From positions 1-24,159 of the forward strand of contig CAYWXG010000041.1 in assembly GCA_964462445.1 (NCBI GenBank): a DNA stretch of 24,159 nucleotides. The letters run 5' to 3'. This DNA comes from JAGBWK01 sp964462445. GTDB taxonomy: Bacteria; Bacteroidota; Bacteroidia; Bacteroidales; Muribaculaceae. The notes below the pieces were generated by a model. The model searched no databases. It had not been told where the DNA came from and saw nothing but the letters and a program-made list of their open reading frames with translations. Both the position numbers and the translations under genes were made by a program. This document shows, in pieces, positions 18,671 to 24,159 of the stretch (the first letter of the stretch is position 1; each line of letters starts with the position of its first letter).

Positions 18671-19750
18671 TTATTTACGTTCTTTTACGAAGAAAACCTC
18701 GGTGGGATAGTGGTCGGAGTAACCATTTAGCCATACTCCGGCAGAGAAGGTACGACGCGGATAGCCTTGGCGTTGTCCTTCAGTGTCGCGGAGGAATTCG
18801 AAGTTATTTACTTTGGCATTGTTGTAGTAGACGTCGGCGCCATTGCGTTTGAGCATAGTTCCGCTCACGATGATTTGGTCAAAAAGGTTCCATTGACCTT
18901 TGTAGGCGAGTGTTCCAATACCTTTGTCGAGGATTTTCCACCAAGGGTTGTAGAAGCCGTGGGGTTCCACATCTTCAATGTTTTTCTTTCCACCAAGCAC
19001 TTCGGCACATGATTTGTCTTGCGGGTCGTCGTTAAGGTCGCCCATGACGATAACACCTTGATTGGGACGAATAGTCCAAAGAGAGTCGGCAATTTGCTTT
19101 GAGAGAGCAGCTGCGGCTTCGCGGAGGTAGGATGATTGCTCTTGTCCGCCAAGACGAGAGGGCCAGTGGTTCACGATAACAGAAACGGTGTCGCCACCGA
19201 GAATGCCGGTGACACACATTTGGTCGCGGGTGCGGAACGATTCGTAGTTTGGTATTTTTAATGTGTGGTTGGTGACGTCGAGGAATCGGAATTGACGTGG
19301 GTTGTAAAGGCAGCTCACGTCGATACCGCGACGGTCGGGAGAATCGTGGTGAATGACTTGAAGATTCCAAGTCTGACGTCCTTGTTCGCGTAGTTTATTG
19401 TCGACAGCTTTTACCAAATCGTCGAGCACTGTTTTATTCTCAATTTCCGAAACGCCGATGATGGCCGGACCGTTGGGTGTAGCGGGTGAAGTCATCTGAG
19501 TTATGACATCGGCCATGTTGCTTATTTTAGCCCAATATTTTACACCGTTCCATTGGCGTGAGCCGGCGGGAGAAAATTCAAGGTCGTAGGTGCCGTTGCT
19601 GTTGATAGTGTCGAAAAGGTTTTCAAGGTTGTAGAACGCTACGCCATACACTTGCACTTGGCGTTTGCCATTGTTCTTGTTTTCTTTCGCGCCCAGTGTC
19701 AGTAAGCAGAGTAGGACTACGGTGGGGATTAAAAATAGACGTTTCATCAT
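18671..19750 (-). CDS. secreted endonuclease/exonuclease/phosphatase-fold protein
   Basis: A 359-aa exported member of the EEP (DNase I-like) superfamily, whose members cut phosphodiester or phosphomonoester bonds with a divalent metal. The signal segment is LFLIPTVVLLCLLTLGA. Superfamily landmarks in order: FYNLENLFDT (39-48), the metal-binding Glu in GVSEIEN (Glu102), HHDSPDRRGIDVSCLY (134-149), VNHWPSR with His195, GDLNDDP (237-243), and GYSDHYP with the terminal Asp-His pair (346-347). The catalytic set appears intact. Similar secreted Bacteroidales proteins are annotated only as EEP-family or endonuclease; whether the target is nucleic acid, phospholipid or another phosphoester cannot be told. 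It is the first gene upstream of GH29 and GH13. Confidence 0.88.
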   Translation of the reverse strand: MMKRLFLIPTVVLLCLLTLGAKENKNNGKRQVQVYGVAFYNLENLFDTINSNGTYDLEFSPAGSRQWNGVKYWAKISNMADVITQMTSPATPNGPAIIGVSEIENKTVLDDLVKAVDNKLREQGRQTWNLQVIHHDSPDRRGIDVSCLYNPRQFRFLDVTNHTLKIPNYESFRTRDQMCVTGILGGDTVSVIVNHWPSRLGGQEQSSYLREAAAALSKQIADSLWTIRPNQGVIVMGDLNDDPQDKSCAEVLGGKKNIEDVEPHGFYNPWWKILDKGIGTLAYKGQWNLFDQIIVSGTMLKRNGADVYYNNAKVNNFEFLRDTEGQRQGYPRRTFSAGVWLNGYSDHYPTEVFFVKERK

Positions 19751-19796
19751 ATTGAATCTGTTTAATGTTTTTTCGTTTGTCCTGATAAGTGGTTTG

Positions 19797-19828
19797 TAAA
19801 GTTAAGAATAGTTTTAAATTTCAACAAA
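19797..19828 (-). promoter_or_regulatory. promoter candidate for the phosphatase-fold gene
   Basis: The minus strand reads TTTTG (plus 19825-19828 CAAA), a 20-nt spacer and TAACTTTA (plus 19797-19804), one base off the TAnnTTTG consensus. The start would be near 19791, about 40 nt before the ATG. Confidence 0.55.
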
Positions 19829-19849
19829 ATTTACCTGATAAATTTTGTT
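19823..19849. promoter_or_regulatory. inverted repeat over the -33 box (operator candidate)
   Basis: AACAAAATTTA (19823-19833) and TAAATTTTGTT (19839-19849) are a perfect 11-bp inverted repeat around CCTGA. One arm contains the -33 element of the promoter at 19797-19828. A symmetric site here suits a dimeric repressor or activator; the A/T-only sequence means chance cannot be excluded. Confidence 0.4.
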
Positions 19850-19866
19850 ATTTCCCTGCTACGGAC

Positions 19867-20100
19867 GATGTGAGGGCTGGTAAGCCCTCAGTCCATAGGC
19901 TGATGCAGTGGCAAGATATGGAGCGAAGGCTTTCCAGCATTCGAAATGATAGTTATAGTTTGGGAGGTGCTGTGAGGGCTGGTAAGCCCTCAGCCCATAG
20001 GCTGACGCGGTGGCAAGATATGGAGCGAAGGCCTACCGGCCTTCGGAATGATAGTTATAGTTGAGACGATGTGAGGGCCGGAGCCCTCAGTCCATAGATG
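19867..20100 (+). repeat. tandem array of the ~101-nt interspersed repeat (2 full copies plus a fragment)
   Basis: Units start at 19867, 19969 and 20068 (periods 102 and 99 nt); the third breaks off after about 33 nt. Each unit begins with a hairpin: GAGGGCT-GGTA-AGCCCTC in the first two, GAGGGC-CGGA-GCCCTC in the fragment. Near the middle is CGAAGGC... with a partner CCTTCG, best in copy 3 as CGAAGGCC-TACC-GGCCTTCG. The array has the same orientation as the copy at 15692. It lies between the integrase terminator and the promoter of the phosphatase-fold gene. There are no spacers, so it is not a CRISPR. Confidence 0.88.
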
Positions 20101-20122
20101 CCCCTCACTCCGTATAAATATA

Positions 20123-20153
20123 ATCCCCTGCGCCTATGAGTGGCGCGGGGGAT
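20123..20153 (-). terminator. terminator after the tyrosine recombinase gene
   Basis: ATCCCCTGCGCC (20123-20134) pairs with GGCGCGGGGGAT (20142-20153) over 12 bp including one T-G. On the minus strand it starts 35 nt after the integrase stop and is followed by TATATTTATA. Confidence 0.75.
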
Positions 20154-20187
20154 ATGATTGACGATTGGAACAACAGATGAAAGTGGG

Positions 20188-21117
20188 TTAGAACGAACCT
20201 AATATTATGCTATTGGCTTCGTCTATTATTTTAGTGTCCAACGATGCCAAATAGATGCGAGTAGTGGACTCGGAACCGTGCCCCATCCCCTCACTGATGA
20301 CGGTGATTGGTATGTTTTTACTCTTGGCGATACTTGCCCATGAGTGGCGTGCCACATACATTGTCAGAGGAAAAGGGAGTTGCAATTCCTGTCCTATGAT
20401 TTTTAAATATTGGTTTATTTTATGGGCGGCGTTGATATATTGTCGACGATGATTGATTTTGCTTAACGGATTGATGATTGGAAGCAGAAACTCGGAATTC
20501 TGAGTATCGTATTTATCGACAATTTCTTGCATGCATTTTTCCCATCTGATAAATAACTGTTGGCCTGTTTTTAGTCGGCGGTAAGAGAGTGTGCCATTGG
20601 ATAAATTCTCTTTTTTAAGGAATGCCATATCAACAAAAGCCATACCTCGCGTGTAGAATGAGAAGAGAAACATATCGCGAGCAAATTCACAAGTGGGATT
20701 AAGCGAGAACGACATTTGCTTGATGTGCCTTAGTTTCGGAAGCGAGATGGCACGTTTGAGCGTCTTGTCGATGCCGGTGTAGACATTGCGAAAGGGGTGT
20801 CGTTGGGTTGTCAACTTCAGGTCCACAGCTCTATTGTAGACGGCCCGCAGATTGCGCATATAAAAAGAAGTTGAATTTGGACAAAGATTGTTATGTTGTA
20901 AAAATGCTTCATAGGCAACCATCAAATCTGTGGTAATTTCAGAAAATTTTACGTCTTGGTTATGTCTGAATCGGCGAAAGCTCCGCAGCGTTGCGGAATA
21001 GGTTTCCGAAGTGCGAAATTTTCCGATAGATTTAAGTTTGGCTATCACCTCGGTCATGAATACAAAAAGGGATTTGTAGGATTTGTTTAAAGATCCCTCT
21101 AATCTAATTTTTTCCAT
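20188..21117 (-). CDS. tyrosine site-specific recombinase (short Bacteroidetes type)
   Basis: A 309-aa integrase/XerD-like recombinase. The N-terminal half (about 10-105) is the helical core-binding domain. The catalytic half carries Arg157 (FYTRGMAFVD), Lys183 (RRLKTGQ), Arg257 with Tyr254 in place of the usual His (MYVARHSWAS, common in Bacteroidetes), His280 (GMGHGS) and the nucleophile Tyr289 (TTRIYLASLD). The set is complete, so it is likely active. It is shorter than typical conjugative-transposon integrases (about 400 aa) and resembles Bacteroides recombinases that invert nearby promoters of surface genes; that is family knowledge, not shown here. No excisionase, mobilisation genes or tRNA attachment site adjoin. 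It lies 386 bp downstream of a fimbrillin-like gene on the same strand, with a repeat-rich spacer between. Confidence 0.93.
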   Translation of the reverse strand: MEKIRLEGSLNKSYKSLFVFMTEVIAKLKSIGKFRTSETYSATLRSFRRFRHNQDVKFSEITTDLMVAYEAFLQHNNLCPNSTSFYMRNLRAVYNRAVDLKLTTQRHPFRNVYTGIDKTLKRAISLPKLRHIKQMSFSLNPTCEFARDMFLFSFYTRGMAFVDMAFLKKENLSNGTLSYRRLKTGQQLFIRWEKCMQEIVDKYDTQNSEFLLPIINPLSKINHRRQYINAAHKINQYLKIIGQELQLPFPLTMYVARHSWASIAKSKNIPITVISEGMGHGSESTTRIYLASLDTKIIDEANSIILGSF

Positions 21118-21503
21118 TGTTGTGTAATAATTGTGTTTTTTTAATTAATAATCTTAGTCGGTAGGACTTATTCCAACTTTTTAAATAAATGATACTGTCT
21201 TCCTATCGTCAATATTAAAAGGTCACGTACAAGTAATAACGAAATATAAGTATGAATTATTTGAAAGGGAAAGGTGACCGTATCATCGCGACACTGTCAC
21301 CTCGGAAATTATTACTTATCTGGATTATATTATGTGACCAATAGTATCTTCACGATATTCTTTGGTCGGAAGAAGAACCAATATTTAAGTCCTATGATGT
21401 TGTATTTATTAAATTCGGAATTAACTTTGATAGGTTAGTTCCTGTCAGATTAGTCTATTTAATTAATAGCTTCAACTTCATTAATCGTTGAGTAATCGAA
21501 AAA
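21118..21503. other. gene-free spacer with nested inverted repeats
   Basis: No coding region is visible. Inverted repeats include TAGGACTTA/TAAGTCCTA (21162-21170, 21386-21394), AAGTAATAA/TTATTACTT (21231-21239, 21309-21317), AGGTGAC/GTCACCT (21272-21278, 21296-21302), and GGTCAC (21221-21226) with two GTGACC partners (21274-21279, 21334-21339). No minus-strand promoter for the recombinase is seen. The arrangement could hold recombination sites or RNA structure; none of the repeats is long enough to prove an invertible segment. Confidence 0.4.
21400..21429 (+). promoter_or_regulatory. consensus promoter facing away from any gene
   Basis: TTG (21400-21402), 19 nt, TAACTTTG (21422-21429) match the Bacteroidetes consensus on the plus strand. 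Downstream there is only about 70 nt of gene-free DNA and then the antisense strand of the fimbrillin-like gene. It may drive a small antisense RNA, or be a promoter lying in an inactive orientation. Confidence 0.5.
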
Positions 21504-21518
21504 TTAATATTTTTCGAT
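21495..21518. terminator. A/T-rich perfect hairpin over the fimbrillin stop codon
   Basis: ATCGAAAAAT (21495-21504) and ATTTTTCGAT (21509-21518) are a perfect 10-bp inverted repeat with a TAAT loop. It covers the stop codon of the minus-strand fimbrillin-like gene. It could end that transcript and also an RNA from the plus-strand promoter at 21400. Being A/T-rich, it would be a weak terminator. Confidence 0.4.
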
Positions 21519-22475
21519 ATAGTCCATTTGTGGAGAGTTAGTGAATTCTTCGTCGATTACGAGGTTGAATTCAGCCGGGCTTGTCAAGAGCCAACCTACG
21601 ATGTTGGTACGATAGTTACGCTGAACGGGAATGTTTTCAAATTCAGTAACAGGGCTGTTGGTTTTGCCGTCGGCAGTTTGCCAAGTGAATTTGATGTTGG
21701 TCAACGATTTGGGAGTACCCTTGTCGCCAACGAGGATGTAGTTCAACGCCAAGTATTTGAATTTTTCGTCTGCAGTGATAGTACTGTCACGATTCATATC
21801 AACGTCCAACTCCTGAGTGGGAATAGCGTTGAGCGCGAAAGTCATTTCAGCGGATTGACCGACAACAGCATCGTCGTAAGCGCTAAATGCGGAGTAAACG
21901 TCGCTTACAGTTACAGCAGAGTTAGTAACTACGACACCCGATTTTCGTGCTGCTTCAATATCGTCGGGATAAGCGCCGAGGTTGAGTTGAGCGAACGGAC
22001 GATAAAGTGTTACAGTTTCTTTGATAGCAGCGTTGGTAGGAGTGATGTCGAATTTAGCAGTGAAAGCATCGCGACCTTCAACATTGGATGCTTGGTTGCC
22101 GAGCACTTTGATGTTTTTCATGTCGGTTACATCATAAGCGTTGGTATCTTTGTCGTAGGCGAAGAAAGCTACACGATAAGCCTGACCTTTAGCCAAACGG
22201 ATTTGGTATTGAGCAGCCTTGTTTACGATTGTAAGGTTTTGACGCAAATCGATTAATTCCTCACCGTTAGCGTCGAACACGGCGCAAGTTACTTGGTCAA
22301 CGGTAGTGCCGTCGCCTACAGCACGCGAAAGAATACCCTCGGGAGTTTCGATGGTAAAAGTAGCATCAACTAAATCGCCCTCCGACACTGAATTCAAATC
22401 GTCTTGAGAGCAAGAGGTTGCAGCAAATACGCCTGCCACTGCAAGCATACTTCTAAATAGACACTTAGTTTTCAT
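21504..22475 (-). CDS. fimbrillin-like surface lipoprotein
   Basis: A 323-aa lipoprotein resembling Bacteroidales type V pilus subunits (FimA/Mfa-like; probably the group annotated as DUF6562). The signal peptide ends at the lipobox ATSC with Cys22, and SQDD right after it fits an acidic surface-export signal. Arg51 in EGILSRAVGDG sits where fimbrillins are cut by an Arg-specific protease before polymerising. The two beta-sandwich regions (about 38-150, 155-300) show a typical pattern (QVTCAVFDANGEEL; YRPFAQLNLGA; FKYLALNYILVG). The C-terminal strand (PVQRNYRTNIVGWLLTSPAE from 283 onward) is nearly repeated in the neighbouring gene. A strong hairpin lies between that gene and this one with no clear promoter, so it may be expressed by read-through. 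Pilus membership is inferred. Confidence 0.85.
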   Translation of the reverse strand: MKTKCLFRSMLAVAGVFAATSCSQDDLNSVSEGDLVDATFTIETPEGILSRAVGDGTTVDQVTCAVFDANGEELIDLRQNLTIVNKAAQYQIRLAKGQAYRVAFFAYDKDTNAYDVTDMKNIKVLGNQASNVEGRDAFTAKFDITPTNAAIKETVTLYRPFAQLNLGAYPDDIEAARKSGVVVTNSAVTVSDVYSAFSAYDDAVVGQSAEMTFALNAIPTQELDVDMNRDSTITADEKFKYLALNYILVGDKGTPKSLTNIKFTWQTADGKTNSPVTEFENIPVQRNYRTNIVGWLLTSPAEFNLVIDEEFTNSPQMDYIEKY

Positions 22476-22516
22476 CTAAGGTTAAATAATTTGTATGATA
22501 TAGATTTGAAAAGTAA

Positions 22517-22555
22517 TTGCCGGTCGGGGGGATTTTATCCCCCCCGACCTCGGCA
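22517..22555 (-). terminator. strong hairpin between the two fimbrillin-like genes
   Basis: GCCG-GTCGGGGGGAT pairs with ATCCCCCCCGAC-CGGC through a stem of about 15 bp with a very small loop. It is G/C-rich and, on the minus strand, is followed by AATTACTTTTC. It starts 15 nt past the stop of the upstream gene. No consensus promoter is seen between it and the next start, which suggests partial termination that sets the ratio of the two proteins. Confidence 0.75.
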
Positions 22556-22570
22556 ACTACAATTATGTTG

Positions 22571-24159
22571 TTATGGTTTTCTACGACCAACAATGTCATT
22601 GTTGATATTAGCGCCGGTGCAATCGCCAAGAGCGCTTACTACTACATTTTCAGCAGAGCAGCCTTCAACCGGATTCGAATCAGTGGCCATACCTGCTATC
22701 TGACCAGCATCGCGACCGGCTTTCACTGTGCCGTCCTTAGCAGTACAACCTATTACAGAACCACTGTTAATGTAACCAACAATCATAGCTGCTTTGTCGC
22801 CACAAGCCTCGCCGTTGGCATGTGAGCATACTACGTGAGAATTGGTGACGTGGCAATTTTGGATTGTACCTGTCAAGTAACCGCAAATTACGGCTGTCCA
22901 GTGGTGTCCATTAACAGTTGCGTTATCAACATTCAAGTTTTTGATCACAGCATCTCCTGCGTCAACGAATCCGAAAAGACCGGCAGCATAGTTTGCGCCT
23001 TCCCCATAAGTGGGGTTAGGAGTGATAGTGAAGTTGCTGATAGTGTGACCTTGACCGTCGAAAGACCCGGTGAAATGAATTGCAACGCCATTGCCTCCTG
23101 TTTGACCAATTGGTTCCCAATTCATACCTTCCAAGTCTATATCAGCAGTCAATTTGATAGTTTTGCCACCAAAACTGTTGCCGTCTACATTAACAGCTTT
23201 TTGGAAATCGATTAATTCATCTTTTGTTCCAATCTTAACAACATTAGCGGGATCTTCTTCTACGCTGTTGTTGGTCGCTACAAATGTGAATGTAGAAACA
23301 TCAGTGTCAGTTTCATACATGTAGTTACCTTGGTCTCCGGCTTGGCAACCAATGAATGAGCTATTCTTAATAGTTACGGTAGTTTCGGGATTCAATGTGC
23401 CGATAGCAATACCCGGTTTCTCAGAATGAGGACCGAATTCGCAAGCATCAACAGTAACAACTGCTATTTCAGAGCCGTAAGCTTCGTGCATCTTCAATCC
23501 ACGAGTACCTTGGAATTTACAGTTAGTGAAAGTGGTAGTGCCGTCGCTAATCCAAACGCCATATTCGCTACTTCTTTCAGTGATGAATGTACAGTTTGTG
23601 AATGTAGCGTTGAGATCGTTTTCATTATTCTCTTTTTGGAGCTGGATACCTCCCTTGAATGTTACGTTGTTGAATTCAAGATTTCCGGCAAATTCAAGAT
23701 AGGTAAATTCCCAAGCGTTTTCTGCATATGATGCAGAATTGTCTACAACTGTGATGTTTTTGAAAATAAGTTTAGCACCGTTTGCTGCACGAAGTGAACC
23801 AACACCTGTTCCGTCAACAATTATTACGCTATTTTCGCCTTCACCTTCGATAGTAACAGTTTCTGTTGCATTGTTAGTTGCTGTTACGAGAGGAGTAGAA
23901 CCATGACTGCCACCGGTAGTCCAAGAAACATAATTGTTGGCAGGAACTTTGATGATGGCATCCTTAAGTTCATTGTCGTTAATGTTGGTAAACACCTCTT
24001 CCAATTTTGCAGGATTTGCTTCAGTGCCACCAACGTACATAATATTGTAGTCATCTTCGGGAGAGTTGGTAAACTCGTCGTCGATTACGATATTGAATTC
24101 AGCGGGGTTAGTCAAAAGCCAACCTACGATGTTGGTACGATAGTTGCGCTGAACGGGAA
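22571..24159 (-). CDS. fimbrillin-like domain fused to a C-terminal beta-helix (5' end outside window)
   Basis: The 3' 528 codons of a larger gene; the minus-strand frame runs open to the window edge, so the start is missing. The first visible residues (PVQRNYRTNIVGWLLTNPAE, then FNIVIDDEFTNSP) match the end of the next fimbrillin-like protein, so the missing N-terminus is presumably a fimbrillin domain. From about residue 40 the chain becomes a repetitive right-handed beta-helix: short strands with N/C/T ladders (FTNCTFI, FTNCKFQG, VDACEFG, IKNSSFIGC). Then comes a GLUG-like section (FDGQGHTISNFTI, AAGLFGFVDAG, IKNLNVDNATVNG, GTIQNCHVTNSHV). Several cysteines occur near the C-terminus. Such folds are typical of adhesins and glycan-binding stalks, so a role as pilus tip or adhesive subunit is a reasonable inference. 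Standard fimbrillins lack this roughly 480-aa extension. Confidence 0.85.
   Translation of the reverse strand, partial: PVQRNYRTNIVGWLLTNPAEFNIVIDDEFTNSPEDDYNIMYVGGTEANPAKLEEVFTNINDNELKDAIIKVPANNYVSWTTGGSHGSTPLVTATNNATETVTIEGEGENSVIIVDGTGVGSLRAANGAKLIFKNITVVDNSASYAENAWEFTYLEFAGNLEFNNVTFKGGIQLQKENNENDLNATFTNCTFITERSSEYGVWISDGTTTFTNCKFQGTRGLKMHEAYGSEIAVVTVDACEFGPHSEKPGIAIGTLNPETTVTIKNSSFIGCQAGDQGNYMYETDTDVSTFTFVATNNSVEEDPANVVKIGTKDELIDFQKAVNVDGNSFGGKTIKLTADIDLEGMNWEPIGQTGGNGVAIHFTGSFDGQGHTISNFTITPNPTYGEGANYAAGLFGFVDAGDAVIKNLNVDNATVNGHHWTAVICGYLTGTIQNCHVTNSHVVCSHANGEACGDKAAMIVGYINSGSVIGCTAKDGTVKAGRDAGQIAGMATDSNPVEGCSAENVVVSALGDCTGANINNDIVGRRKP

Noticed and set aside
19789..20064. 91-codon frame through the repeat array as a real protein gene
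   Set aside because: It starts with GTG in an A/T-rich promoter region of the opposite gene, and most of it is the interspersed repeat. It is better explained as repeat DNA.
19867..20100. CRISPR array
   Set aside because: Units of about 100 nt follow each other without unique spacers, and no cas gene is present.
20188..21117. Recombinase as part of an integrated conjugative element or prophage
   Set aside because: No relaxase, mobilisation, excisionase or phage genes adjoin it, and the nearest tRNA genes are 20 kb away. A complete element outside the window on the 24159 side cannot be fully excluded.
21528..22256. 242-codon plus-strand frame opposite the fimbrillin-like gene
   Set aside because: Although a consensus plus-strand promoter lies upstream, the translation resembles no known protein and mirrors the codon pattern of the real minus-strand gene.

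Overview
The window looks like chromosome of an anaerobic gut Bacteroidales bacterium. A Muribaculaceae- or Bacteroides-like genome is my inference, not proven. The evidence is: promoters of the Bacteroidetes primary-sigma type (TTG, about 20 nt, TAnnTTTG) in front of several genes; weak or absent Shine-Dalgarno sequences; a PheT and a YebC of Bacteroidetes type; pyruvate:ferredoxin oxidoreductase as the central anaerobic enzyme; secreted starch and fucose glycosidases; and fimbrillin-like lipoproteins of the type V pilus class.

Layout. 1-235 (minus): tRNA-Lys(CTT) then tRNA-Asn(GTT), the latter cut by the window edge, with a consensus promoter. 523-5756 (plus): a tightly packed housekeeping group pheT-yebC-ribE-pgi (gaps 32-44 nt) ending at a strong terminator. 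5757-6134: a hairpin-rich convergent spacer. 6135-7970 (minus): a secreted SusA/neopullulanase-like GH13 enzyme. 7971-8681: a long divergent spacer with an apparently independent structured RNA (about 8280-8520) and then a perfect promoter for the next gene. 8682-10367 (plus): an OmpA-like/TPR lipoprotein. 10854-14408 (plus): nifJ behind a roughly 190-nt leader with a long hairpin. 14576-15688 (plus): a stand-alone UDP-galactopyranose mutase.

15692-15793 holds one copy of a ~101-nt interspersed repeat; two more full copies and a fragment lie in tandem at 19867-20100. Between them, on the minus strand, is a likely transcription unit for a secreted endonuclease/exonuclease/phosphatase-fold protein, a GH29 alpha-L-fucosidase and a GH13 alpha-amylase-like enzyme; the last two overlap by ATGA.

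20188-24159 (minus) is the accessory part. In transcription order it has a fimbrillin-like protein carrying a large C-terminal beta-helix (5' end outside the window), a second fimbrillin-like lipoprotein, and a short tyrosine recombinase. The two fimbrillins share a C-terminal segment that is 88/99 identical at the DNA level. The 386-bp spacer before the recombinase has nested inverted repeats and a consensus promoter pointing away from any gene. Together these suggest a surface-appendage locus with possible recombinational or RNA-level control.

The most interesting unexplained items are the structured RNA at 8280-8520, the interspersed repeat family with structure-preserving changes, and the fimbrillin/beta-helix/recombinase locus. 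All functional calls rest on reading the sequence; no database search was run.
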